The notes beneath the pieces were generated by a model. It did no database searches. It was not told the origin of the DNA and saw only the letters and a program-made list of their open reading frames with translations. Shown here one piece after another: positions 10,309 to 18,511 of a stretch of 64,000 nucleotides of DNA. Source of the stretch: Ignatzschineria rhizosphaerae (GTDB lineage Bacteria > Pseudomonadota > Gammaproteobacteria > Cardiobacteriales > Wohlfahrtiimonadaceae); assembly GCF_022655595.1 (NCBI RefSeq), contig NZ_CP093379.1, positions 802,501 through 866,500 of the forward strand, given 5' to 3'. The position numbers and the translations under genes are program-made. Within the stretch, counting starts at the first letter, position 1. Each line of letters starts with the position of its first letter.

Positions 10309-11232
10309 ATGAGTGATGAGATGCAAATTGAGAGTATTTATCAAGTGAAGAAAATCTTGCTAGATTCCCATTATCAAGTAAGACCTATTGATCAAAAGGT
10401 ACCAAAATTATTGCAAGGATTATTGATAGGTGAGCTATTTGCTAAACTTGTGAGAATGAATGAGGGGGAATATCATCGTCTCTTAAAACGTCATATGACA
10501 TTAACTTTAATGGCATTTTCTCAAGAATATATGGCAAAGATTACTAAAGAGGTGATTACTACTACCGATGTAAGGCTCGATTCACCAGAAGCATTAACAA
10601 AGGCAATTGCTACTTGGCCAATTTTAGTAGTAGCCAAGCTGATAGGGATAAAAGTTGTTGATCCGGAGCTTTTTTTAACGCAGATTACATTATTTTCAGC
10701 GGCAATTGTTCAGCCTCATGATCAAAAGGTTGTGCTACTAGGTAATGATGCTTTAATAGCATTGTATGAGATGCTTTTACCGGCAAAAGGTCCTTTAAAA
10801 CAGACATTTATGGATGTTTGTGCTGAAAGCTCTTTAATCGATGAAAGTACCGTTAATGATAATTTATTGGGGCTCTTTTTTCAGACTTTAGATGGGACAA
10901 GTGGTTTAATTGCAGCGATGTTAAAGCATTTATTAAGTGAATCTTCGCTTTCTAGTAAAGCCCTTTTAAATTGGAGTTTACAGCACCATGCTCCTATTAA
11001 AAATACTAAAAGGTTTAGAGGCAAAGAGATGCTGATTCTTCCTTTACAATTTAAAGAAAACGCTCTTCCTTTTGGTAGTGGACGACATGAATGTCCGGGG
11101 CAGTTTTGGGCAAAAACAATTGCTATCACCATTGTAGAGTATTTAAGAGCGTTACCTATAGAAAAGTGTTGGCTTTTAAAGAGCCGTTATAAAACATCGC
11201 CTAATGCGCAGGTTTTAGAGTTTTATTCTTAA
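10309..11232 (+). CDS. Short cytochrome P450-like protein
   Basis: A 307-residue protein that carries the P450 haem-loop signature LPFGSGRHECPGQ with the thiolate Cys at residue ~262, and an I-helix-like stretch FFQTLDGTSGLIA. It is about 100 residues shorter than ordinary P450s. The K-helix ExxR motif is not recognisable: the region before P-I-K-N-T-K-R-F reads NWSLQHHA instead of ExxR. The stretch between that segment and the haem loop is also shortened. It may be a minimal haem protein with a changed role (peroxygenase, dehydratase or sensor) rather than a monooxygenase. No ferredoxin gene is adjacent. Co-transcribed with the ABM gene 20 bp downstream. Confidence 0.75.
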   Translation: MSDEMQIESIYQVKKILLDSHYQVRPIDQKVPKLLQGLLIGELFAKLVRMNEGEYHRLLKRHMTLTLMAFSQEYMAKITKEVITTTDVRLDSPEALTKAIATWPILVVAKLIGIKVVDPELFLTQITLFSAAIVQPHDQKVVLLGNDALIALYEMLLPAKGPLKQTFMDVCAESSLIDESTVNDNLLGLFFQTLDGTSGLIAAMLKHLLSESSLSSKALLNWSLQHHAPIKNTKRFRGKEMLILPLQFKENALPFGSGRHECPGQFWAKTIAITIVEYLRALPIEKCWLLKSRYKTSPNAQVLEFYS

Positions 11233-11251
11233 GAGAAGGAGGAGCGTTAAA

Positions 11252-11596
11252 ATGATTGCAGTAATATTTGAATTAAAGACAGATAAGATCCATAAGGCTC
11301 AGTATTTAGCATTAGCGGCTGATTTAAAATCTTACTTAAAAGATATTAGGGGGTTTATCTCTATCGAACGGTTTCAGAGCTTGGTGGCGCCGGATAAGAT
11401 TTTATCGCTCTCTTTTTGGGAGAATGAAGTGGCGATTGAGGCATGGCGAAATTTAGAGGTCCATCGCACTGCTCAGGTAAAAGGGCGAGCCTCTATCTTA
11501 AATTTTTACCGTTTAAGGGTTGCGACTGTTATTCGAGATTATGGTTTAAATGATCGAGAAGAAGCCCCCAAAGATAGTGTGGGATATCATCAATAA
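11252..11596 (+). CDS. Antibiotic biosynthesis monooxygenase (ABM) domain protein
   Basis: A 114-residue ABM-fold protein: N-terminal beta strand MIAVIFELKT, the FISIERFQSL strand and the LSLSFWENEVAIEAWRN stretch with the conserved WxNEVAIxxWR pattern, then HRTAQVKGR. Members are small dimeric cofactor-less monooxygenases or haem-degrading enzymes. Good ribosome site (AGGAGG). It is 20 bp behind the P450-like gene, so the two probably act on one compound under ArsR control. Confidence 0.8.
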   Translation: MIAVIFELKTDKIHKAQYLALAADLKSYLKDIRGFISIERFQSLVAPDKILSLSFWENEVAIEAWRNLEVHRTAQVKGRASILNFYRLRVATVIRDYGLNDREEAPKDSVGYHQ

Positions 11597-11869
11597 TCTC
11601 TTTTTAAGATGAAGATGTGATATTGAAGTTTAGTATCCTTATTTCATAAGTCCGTTAAAACTGACAGAATATTCTAAAGATTGAGGTATTCATCCCGATT
11701 TTAAAGTATAAAGGGGAAGAGACCTATTTTCAGTACATTATTTAGAGGTTCCAATTTTATTAATTTAATGGTTTAATAAGTCTTTAAATAGTTATCGTAT
11801 ATTTTTAGTATGCTATGTGTGATTTGTCATAATTATCAATAATAAACACATCAAAAGAGGATTGAAGAG

Positions 11870-12688
11870 ATGAAAAAAATATTATATCCCGTTGCAACCT
11901 TACTGCTGGGTGGTCTGTTAGCGGCATGTGGGCAACAAGATCAGCAAGATGCTGATAAAAAAGATCTTAAAGTGGGTATGCCACCTAGCGCGCATAATGT
12001 TTTAGTTGAGAAGGTTGTCAAACCACAGTTAGAGGCTGAAGGTTATACCGTCACTTTTTTAACTTTTAGTTCGTTAAGAGATGCAAATACAGCATTAGTT
12101 GAAGGTGGCGTTGATTTTCATACGGCGCAGCATCAAGCTTATTTAGATGTTTATAACCGAGAAACAGGACAAGATCTTGTTTCAGTGGTTCATACGCCTT
12201 CTATTCCGGCATTTATCTATTCAGTGAAGCAAGATTCGGTTGATAATATTCAAGAGGGTGAATCGGTATTAATTCCTAATGATCCATCAAATGCCGCAAG
12301 ATCTTACGCCTTATTGCAAAAGATTGGTTGGATTAAGTTAAAGCCTGAAGTCGATTTAGCCGTTGCAACGAAACAAGATATTATTGAAAATCCTAAGAAT
12401 CTTCAATTTACTGAGGTGGATTCAGCCTTAATTCCTCGTCTTTTAGATGAGATTGATTATGGGGTGATGCCTGGGGGCGTTGCACTATTAGCGGGTATCG
12501 GCTCTGAGTATGCTTTAGCGCATGAAACCTTTTTACCAGATCTTGAGTTGATGGTGACGGTTAAGAAAAAGGATGAGAACAGTCAATGGGCAAAAGATGT
12601 GCGTAAAGCTTTCCAATCAGATGAGATGAGAGATTTTATTGAAAATGATCCTGAAACAAAAGGCTGGTTTATCTGGCCTGAGGGTTAG
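11870..12688 (+). CDS. metQ: MetQ/NlpA-family methionine-binding lipoprotein
   Basis: A 272-residue lipoprotein with lipobox LAAC (Cys ~20) after MKKILYPVATLLLGG. The mature domain is NlpA/MetQ type: LKVGMPPSAHNVLVEKVVKPQLE, VDFHTAQHQAYLD, SVLIPNDPSNAARSYALLQKIG, and the C-terminal KAFQSDEMRDFIE. MetQ feeds the MetNI ABC importer, but no metN or metI is adjacent, so this is an orphan copy. It has its own terminator. Confidence 0.83.
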   Translation: MKKILYPVATLLLGGLLAACGQQDQQDADKKDLKVGMPPSAHNVLVEKVVKPQLEAEGYTVTFLTFSSLRDANTALVEGGVDFHTAQHQAYLDVYNRETGQDLVSVVHTPSIPAFIYSVKQDSVDNIQEGESVLIPNDPSNAARSYALLQKIGWIKLKPEVDLAVATKQDIIENPKNLQFTEVDSALIPRLLDEIDYGVMPGGVALLAGIGSEYALAHETFLPDLELMVTVKKKDENSQWAKDVRKAFQSDEMRDFIENDPETKGWFIWPEG

Positions 12689-12749
12689 CAGATATTGATT
12701 GTTTTACTTATGTCACATTAATCTGTAATGGATTACCGTTTATGATAAG

Positions 12750-12782
12750 ACGCTACTGAAATAAGTCAGTAGCGTTTTTTTA
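12750..12782 (+). terminator. Rho-independent terminator of metQ
   Basis: ACGCTACTGA/TCAGTAGCGT stem with a 6-base loop and seven T. Confidence 0.9.
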
Positions 12783-12850
12783 TAATGGATTTAAGAGGTA
12801 TGTTACGCTGAGGTATCCATAGATATTCATTGAAAGAAAAGGGAGTCAAG

Positions 12851-13273
12851 ATGACAGGAGTAAAGGACGTAGGGCAGGCATTATTATCATGGAATCGCCA
12901 GCATCTTGTTGCCAAGGGAGAGCTAACGACAGCAATGATTGCTGAGCATTTTCATCCCCATTTAACAGTGGTGGCGAATGGGCGTCATTATGAGACGGAT
13001 CTTGCTGGTTATTTGCAATTTTTAAATGGTTTTCGTCAAACAATTGCTTCTATTGATTATGATGTTATGCACAAAGTGAGTGAAGAGAATAAAACAGTGC
13101 TCTGTATGCGTGCAAAAGTATTAAGAGTAGATGGCTCTTTAGATCAATTTGAGGCAATGTTATTGCTTGAATTTAATGATCAAAAGAAAATCACGCTTTG
13201 GCATGAGGTATATGTTGCTATTAAATTAGTGGTTTTGAATAAAAAGTGGTGCTATTTGCTTCACTTTGTATAG
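12851..13273 (+). CDS. SnoaL/NTF2-like protein
   Basis: A 140-residue protein. Start at 12851 because GGGAG lies 6-10 bases before this ATG; the in-frame ATG at 12830 lacks one. The pattern WNRQHLVAKGELTTAMIAEHFHPHLTVVANGRHYE followed by strands ending in ITLWHEVYVAI is that of a small NTF2/SnoaL cone fold (longest run here is split at MIAEHF). No catalytic role can be named. The tail KWCYLLHFV is unusually hydrophobic and may be a readthrough-like extension. Confidence 0.5.
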   Translation: MTGVKDVGQALLSWNRQHLVAKGELTTAMIAEHFHPHLTVVANGRHYETDLAGYLQFLNGFRQTIASIDYDVMHKVSEENKTVLCMRAKVLRVDGSLDQFEAMLLLEFNDQKKITLWHEVYVAIKLVVLNKKWCYLLHFV

Positions 13274-13758
13274 AAGAAGTGTGCCGTAACTTTGTCTTTG
13301 AGGACAAAATGATCGAAATAATTCATTTTTTTGACAAATTTCGGCTCATTTTTTTATGAAATTGCGCAATATTTATCTTTCGTTGCCAATAGTTTGGCTA
13401 AATTTTTGCCCAAAGGTTGTTGTAAATGACATTATCTTGTACATTATGCGCTCTAAATTTTTGATTCTTATTTGCCGCTTTTTTCAATGAAATATTTGAA
13501 TTTGTATACAATGCAGATGAGGTTAACTATATGATATTGCAATAATAAAATTATTGTAAAGAGCTTTTATAGCCTTAGTTGTAAATGATAATTATTATCG
13601 TTAATACTGACTTTTATCAATTTGTCTATTAGTATTTCTTAATAACAACCTCTAGATTGCTAAAAATTGATTATGATCAACTCCAAAATTCCATGTTATG
13701 ATACCGCCTTATAAAATTATTTGGTCTTATTGTAAGCATTTGAAAATGGAGTATTAGT
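13274..13758. other. Long AT-rich regulatory region upstream of L-amino acid deaminase
   Basis: 485 bp without a credible gene. It holds a weak TTTGTC/GACAAA-type hairpin near 13291-13309, many A/T runs, and a Fur-box match at 13581-13599. The length and composition suggest a promoter with several inputs. Confidence 0.6.
13581..13599. promoter_or_regulatory. Fur box candidate upstream of L-amino acid deaminase
   Basis: GTAAATGATAATTATTATC matches the 19-bp Fur consensus GATAATGATAATCATTATC at 16 of 19 positions. It lies about 160 bp upstream of the deaminase start. Confidence 0.65.
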
Positions 13759-15177
13759 ATGGCTATTTCACGTAGAAAATTTCTTTTAGGTGCGGGCGGC
13801 GTTGCGGTTGTTGGTGCGGGCGCTGTTGTTACACCAATGATCCGTAGAGAAGGAACGCTTGTTGCTGCAAAATCAAGAGCACCTTTCGTTGCTGGAACAG
13901 AAGGTCCACTTCCTAAGGAATCTGATGTTGTCATCGTTGGTGGCGGTATTCAAGGGATCATGAGTGCAATTAACATGCGTGAGCGTGGCATGAGTGTGAC
14001 AATCTGTGAAAAAGGCGAAGTGGCAGGTGAGCAATCAGGACGTGCTTATAGCCAAATCATCAGCTATAAAACAGAACCTGAGATTTTCCCACTTCACCAT
14101 TATGGTAAAAAACTTTGGCGTGAAATGAACGCAAAAGTAGGAATGGATACAAGCTACCGTACACAAGGTCGTGTAGAAGCAATTCCAAGTACTAAAGAAC
14201 TTGAAGTTGTGAAAGAGTGGATTGCATTAAACTCTAAAAATCCAGGTTTTGATAGCCCATTAAACGTGCGTATTATTGAAGGTGAAGAGCTCAAAAGACG
14301 TCTTCCAAATGCACAAACTCCATGGGAAATTGCAGGATTTGAAGAAGATGCAGGCTCGGTAGATCCAGAGCGTGGAACAACCGTTTTAGCAGAATATGCT
14401 AAAAAAATTGGTGTAAAGATCTATACAAACTGCGCAGTAAGAGGCATTGAAACTGCAGGTGGTAAGATCTCAGAAGTTGTGACAGAAAAAGGCACTATCA
14501 AGACATCTTTAGTCGTGTTAGCAAACGGTTTCTGGGCACGTTTATTTATGGGTAATATGGGTGTTGATCTTCCAACGCTTAACGTATATCTTTCACAACA
14601 AGTAGTTTCAGGTGTTCCTGGCGCACCAAAAGGTAACGTACATTTACCTAATGGTATCCACTTCCGTGAACAATCAGATGGTACATACGCAGTAGCACCA
14701 CGTATCTTCACAAGCTCAATCACTAAAGATAGCTTCCTTTTAGGTCCTAAATTTATGCACTTATTAGGTGGTGAAGATTTACCACTTGAGTTCAAATTAG
14801 GTGCAGACCTTTGGAATTCATTCCAAATGCCAACTTCATGGACAAATGATGAAGTAACGCCATTTGAGAAATTCCGTGTTGCAACAGCGACAGCTAATAA
14901 CGAGCACTTAGATGGTGTATTCAACAGAATGAAAGCTGAATTCCCACAATTTGAGTCTTCAAAAGTTCTCGAAAGATGGGGCGCATGTATCGCACCAACA
15001 GCTGATGGTTGCCCAATCATCTCTGAAATCGAAGAGTACCCAGGTTTAGTTGTGAATACTGCAACAGGTTGGGGGATGACAGAGAGCCCAGCAGCAGGTG
15101 AAATCACAGCTGACCTTATCATGGGTAGAACGCCTGTGATCGACCCAACACCTTACAGCACAAAACGTTTCAAATAA
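13759..15177 (+). CDS. L-amino acid deaminase (Proteus type), Tat-exported FAD enzyme
   Basis: A 472-residue FAD-dependent oxidoreductase. N-terminus MAISRRKFLLGAGG is a twin-arginine signal/anchor, followed by the dinucleotide motif VVIVGGGIQGIMSAINMRERG (GGGIQG). It shows close resemblance along its length to Proteus/Providencia deaminases: AGEQSGRAYSQIISYK, TSYRTQGRVEAIP, PWEIAGFEEDAGS, VNTATGWGMTESP. These membrane-bound enzymes convert L-amino acids to alpha-keto acids and ammonia, passing electrons to the respiratory chain without H2O2. Codon choice (AAC, CGT, TTC, CCA) is richer in favoured codons than neighbours, suggesting high expression. Own terminator follows. Fur box upstream suggests iron control. 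Confidence 0.92.
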   Translation: MAISRRKFLLGAGGVAVVGAGAVVTPMIRREGTLVAAKSRAPFVAGTEGPLPKESDVVIVGGGIQGIMSAINMRERGMSVTICEKGEVAGEQSGRAYSQIISYKTEPEIFPLHHYGKKLWREMNAKVGMDTSYRTQGRVEAIPSTKELEVVKEWIALNSKNPGFDSPLNVRIIEGEELKRRLPNAQTPWEIAGFEEDAGSVDPERGTTVLAEYAKKIGVKIYTNCAVRGIETAGGKISEVVTEKGTIKTSLVVLANGFWARLFMGNMGVDLPTLNVYLSQQVVSGVPGAPKGNVHLPNGIHFREQSDGTYAVAPRIFTSSITKDSFLLGPKFMHLLGGEDLPLEFKLGADLWNSFQMPTSWTNDEVTPFEKFRVATATANNEHLDGVFNRMKAEFPQFESSKVLERWGACIAPTADGCPIISEIEEYPGLVVNTATGWGMTESPAAGEITADLIMGRTPVIDPTPYSTKRFK

Positions 15178-15231
15178 TTGATATTTAGAAACTTAATTTT
15201 GTGATTCTGTAATAGGGATTGATAGATAGAT

Positions 15232-15260
15232 AAAAGCCTCGATTGATTCGGGGCTTTTTT
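15232..15260 (+). terminator. Rho-independent terminator of the deaminase
   Basis: AAAGCCTCGA/TTCGGGGCTTT stem (one G-T pair), TTGA loop, six T. Confidence 0.85.
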
Positions 15261-15322
15261 GTTGTTTTTGATCCGTCCTAAATAACGTTGACAACTTTAC
15301 TGGTTTAATTTGGAGAAACTAG

Positions 15323-15709
15323 ATGACAACGTACATTAAACGAACTCAAAAAGATTACACTTTGGCTTTTAAACTTGCCGTAGTTGCAGAGGTTGAAGCT
15401 GGTGCAATGACTTATAAACAAGCCCAACACCATTATGGTATTCAAGGTCGTTCAACGGTTTTAGTTTGGTTGAGGAAATATGGCGTGCTAAATTGGAAGT
15501 CAGAAACTCCCAATATATTAAGGCTCGATATCATGAACAAACCTATTGAAAAGACACCTGAACAGAGAATCAAAGAGCTTGAGAAGAAGTTAACTGACAG
15601 CCAAGATAAAAACCAATTTTTTGAAGAACTTTTTAGTTATATGGAAAATGATATGGGAATTGAGTTACCAAAAAAGCTATCACAGAGGCTAAAAGAGAAG
15701 GGAAAGTAA
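15323..15709 (+). CDS. IS3-family transposase OrfA
   Basis: A 128-residue protein with an N-terminal helix-turn-helix (FKLAVVAEVEAGAMTYKQA, then GRSTVLVWLRKYG) and a C-terminal leucine-zipper-like helix (EQRIKELEKKLTDSQDK). It normally acts as DNA-binding regulator and, after -1 frameshifting at 15670-15676, as the N-terminal half of the OrfAB transposase. Confidence 0.88.
   Translation: MTTYIKRTQKDYTLAFKLAVVAEVEAGAMTYKQAQHHYGIQGRSTVLVWLRKYGVLNWKSETPNILRLDIMNKPIEKTPEQRIKELEKKLTDSQDKNQFFEELFSYMENDMGIELPKKLSQRLKEKGK
15670..15676 (+). other. Programmed -1 frameshift site (A AAA AAG)
   Basis: The heptamer A-AAA-AAG lies in the correct phase of orfA. Slipping back one base leads directly into the orfB frame, which is open from here (KKAITEAKREGKV...) to 16515. 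This is the classical IS3-family arrangement. Confidence 0.85.
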
Positions 15710-16515
15710 CAGCCTCAATCAGTAAGATCTGTAACTATTTAGGTTTTTCAAGACAAGCCTATTATCAATGGAAAGCTCGACAAAAACAGAAATCAGAATA
15801 TGAAGCTTTGGTGCTTGATAAAGTCATTGGTATACGTTTGCAACAACCTCGATTAGGGACTCGTAAGCTTCACTATTTATTACCAGAATTAGGGTTTAGT
15901 ATTGGAAGAGATGCATTATTTTCGCTTTTAAAGAGACATCGGATGCTCATCCCAAGAGCCAAAGCGTACCATAAAACTACCAATAGCTTACACCGTTTTT
16001 ATAAACACCCTAATTTACTAGAAAACCTTGAAATAACAGCACCTGAACAAGCTTGGGTAGCAGATATTACCTATTTTCCAACACACAATGGAACGAGTTA
16101 CATCAGTTTAATTACAGATGCTTTTTCTCGAAAAATAGTGGGTTATGATGTATCAGATACTTTAAAAGCAGATTCATCAGCCAGAGCTTATGAAATGGCC
16201 TTAAATAACCGTGTAAGAACAGGTGTTTTACGCCATCATTCAGATAGAGGAATACAATATTGTTCTGATCAATATCAGAAGATCCATGAGAAACATGCAG
16301 TATTATGTTCAATGACAGAAGGTGGTAATTGTTATCAAAATGCTTTAGCGGAGAGAGTTAATGGAATTTTAAAGAATGAGTATTTGTTTATAAAGCCCCA
16401 TAATCTTGAAATGGCAAAGAAAATGGTTCATCAAGCTATAGAAATTTATAATAAGCAAAGACCCCATTTATCACTTAATTACAAAACACCCGATGAAGTT
16501 CATCGGGTATTATAA
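15676..16515 (+). CDS. IS3-family transposase OrfB (DDE integrase), reached by frameshift
   Basis: The orfB frame is open upstream of its first ATG (15808), so the functional product is an OrfAB fusion. Catalytic triad seen: WVADITYFPT (Asp), HHSDRGIQYCS (Asp), NALAERVNGILKNE (Glu), plus the RPHLSLNYKTPDEV tail. An HTH_21-type segment precedes it. No internal stop or truncation, so the element looks active. Confidence 0.87.
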   Translation, partial: AITEAKREGKVTASISKICNYLGFSRQAYYQWKARQKQKSEYEALVLDKVIGIRLQQPRLGTRKLHYLLPELGFSIGRDALFSLLKRHRMLIPRAKAYHKTTNSLHRFYKHPNLLENLEITAPEQAWVADITYFPTHNGTSYISLITDAFSRKIVGYDVSDTLKADSSARAYEMALNNRVRTGVLRHHSDRGIQYCSDQYQKIHEKHAVLCSMTEGGNCYQNALAERVNGILKNEYLFIKPHNLEMAKKMVHQAIEIYNKQRPHLSLNYKTPDEVHRVL

Positions 16516-16537
16516 CCTGTCAACGTATTTTAGGACG

Positions 16538-16980
16538 AGACATTTCTTAAGGGGCTTTTAGAAAATTTAAAATCTGATTGCCTGTAGATTGATAGTAAAG
16601 ACGGTTTAAACTTCACTAATTAAGATTGCCGGCATATCGGTTACGAGTAGCTATCTGGCACTAAGTAAGCTTATTTGGGTTACGCATTGTACATTTTTCT
16701 TATTAAGTCTAGATTATTAGCTTCCTACTTATACTTAGATGATTTATTCGGGCACTTGCTTAAATGCATCATGGAAAATATGAACCTGATTTAATATGAT
16801 TATTAAAAAATCATAGATCTACTTGAGTAATATCTTATTCATTGATTACAAAAGCCTTTATACTCACTATATTGATTTAACCGCATTTTAAAATGAAAGG
16901 TCAGTATTAGGCTTATTGATAGCATGAAACAGATCATCAGATTGATTAAAAAATTATTAAAGTTATGAGCTAAAGCCTAA
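16538..16980. other. Gene-free stretch with repeat copy A
   Basis: 443 bp between the IS3 element and the next gene. The only recognisable item is a copy of the dispersed palindromic repeat at ~16595-16705. The rest is AT-rich without a clear promoter. Confidence 0.5.
16595..16705 (+). repeat. Dispersed MITE-like repeat, copy A
   Basis: Shares GTAAAGACGGTTTAAA, AAGATTGCCGGCATATC, GGTTACGAG and a TTACGCATTGTACATTT end with copies B and G. Right boundary uncertain. Confidence 0.6.
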
Positions 16981-18429
16981 ATGAGAAAGAGATTTCATAA
17001 GTGGTACATTGCGTTATTAGTGATAGGGGTGCTCTTTTTTTTGCCACCTATTTATCATCAATTTTATAAATTCTCGCTCTTTTTACGGGGAAGTCCTGAA
17101 ACAGTTTCGTTGAGCTTTAAGATCCATGATGTTGCAAATAGTGGTGTTAAAGAAGCGGATCAATTAACGGCAATAAAGCTTTTATTAAAATCTCTTGATG
17201 AAGCCATCGTTACATATGAGCCCGTTGAATGGATAGAAGGGGTGACTCATAATACAAGCAGCTGGTGGACAATGGGAGAGGGATTGATTGGTATTGGCGG
17301 TATTGCACTTCCTGAGCGAAGATCTTCCGTTGATCTGAAAACGTATGATCGAAAGGCAAAGATAACCCATATTGATCTTCAGAATTTAGAGGTTGAAGTC
17401 ACATTTGAATTAGAACCAATTTTACATTACAGACCTCGTTATTTAGAACTAAACTTTAGTGTCTCGCCGGCATTAGAAGAGCTGATTGATTATCAAATGA
17501 ATGGGACTACTTCAAAAATGAGGGGATTTTCTTTTGGTATGCCGATTAATTTTATTATTGATGGCAAAAAAGATTTTTTTATTAGTCAAAGTCCTCATGA
17601 TTATTGGCAACAAGGGTATTATTTTTTAACGAATAATCTGCTAGATTCTTTAAATTATAGTTCCCCTACAGTCGCTCGCCCAGAGATGATTTTTTCGCTG
17701 AATATGACGCAAGATACCTTGGACAATATGCTGTTAAAGTACTCTAGTGCAACGATTGAAGTGACGAATACGCAAGGGAGAGATCAGCCACAATTTACAG
17801 AGGCTGAGCGCTATCAATTAGCTTTTCAAGATAGTGAGGATCTAAATAGCTATAATTTGAGAAGAGATTGGTACATCTTGGCAAAGCCTCTTATTAAAAA
17901 TCGTAGTATCAATGCGCTTCCTAATTATTTTGAGAAAGGATTGCTCCTGGAAAGTGGCAATATGATCGATATCAATATTTATCGCACGCAATCACTTACC
18001 GGGAACAGTAACTTTTTAAGCTTTGATGAGTATTGGCAGGTTTATCGCAATCAACTAATGCGATTTGAATTAATTTCTAGTAGCAAAGAAGGTTGGTCAC
18101 GCCAGAAATGTTGGCTAGGGGCTGAAATAAAGCGAGATAATCAGGGGGAGTTAAAGCGCTATCTTCATTTTTGGGGAATGGGTTATCAAAGGTCAACAAC
18201 AGAAGTTAAGTTAAATGATCCTGACTTTTATGAAGAGCGTGATTTATGGCAAGGGGCTGCAAAGATCGTCGAAGAGGGAGATAAAGATCAATCATTTATA
18301 CCACTAGAATCAGGGGATGATGAGGATTGCAGTGCGAAAATGTTCAAAGTTTACAATATGCTATTATTGCCGGAAGCAGAACTAATGACGCATCTTGAAT
18401 CATTGAAGAAATTAATCTTATCAGAGTAA
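16981..18429 (+). CDS. Membrane-anchored protein of unknown function
   Basis: A 482-residue protein with one N-terminal membrane segment (residues ~9-28, IALLVIGVLFFLPPI), then a large soluble part probably outside the cytoplasm. No family is recognised. It contains WIEGVTHNTSSWWTMGEGLIG and paired beta-like stretches; two cysteines occur late (KCWLGAE and EDCSAKM), possibly a disulfide. The tail MLLLPEAELMTHLESLKK is helical. No ribosome site is obvious before the ATG. Flanked by repeats rather than by functional partners. Confidence 0.6.
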   Translation: MRKRFHKWYIALLVIGVLFFLPPIYHQFYKFSLFLRGSPETVSLSFKIHDVANSGVKEADQLTAIKLLLKSLDEAIVTYEPVEWIEGVTHNTSSWWTMGEGLIGIGGIALPERRSSVDLKTYDRKAKITHIDLQNLEVEVTFELEPILHYRPRYLELNFSVSPALEELIDYQMNGTTSKMRGFSFGMPINFIIDGKKDFFISQSPHDYWQQGYYFLTNNLLDSLNYSSPTVARPEMIFSLNMTQDTLDNMLLKYSSATIEVTNTQGRDQPQFTEAERYQLAFQDSEDLNSYNLRRDWYILAKPLIKNRSINALPNYFEKGLLLESGNMIDINIYRTQSLTGNSNFLSFDEYWQVYRNQLMRFELISSSKEGWSRQKCWLGAEIKRDNQGELKRYLHFWGMGYQRSTTEVKLNDPDFYEERDLWQGAAKIVEEGDKDQSFIPLESGDDEDCSAKMFKVYNMLLLPEAELMTHLESLKKLILSE

Positions 18430-18511
18430 TTTAACGATTTTCCGAAGATTCATCGAGGGGTTTGATCGCCGATATTTAAAAATTAGGGCATCTTATATCT
18501 TATTAATACGA

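Larger units (their letters stand above)
15274..16537 (+). mobile_element. IS3-family insertion sequence (complete)
   Basis: 1264 bp bounded by imperfect inverted repeats CGTCCTAAATAACGTTGACA (left) and the complement of the right end, CGTCCTAAAATACGTTGACA. It contains overlapping orfA/orfB reading frames joined by a frameshift. No convincing target-site duplication is visible, so the exact outer base is uncertain by one. It inserted just behind the deaminase terminator. Confidence 0.88.

Noticed and set aside
14421-15122. 233-codon open frame on the minus strand inside the deaminase gene
   Set aside because: It is antisense to a gene with clear family motifs and strong codon bias, has no ribosome site and encodes nothing recognisable.
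15265-16546. Target-site duplication of the IS3 element
   Set aside because: Left flank GATC and right flank AGAC do not agree for 3-4 bases; insertion may have been followed by a change, or none existed.
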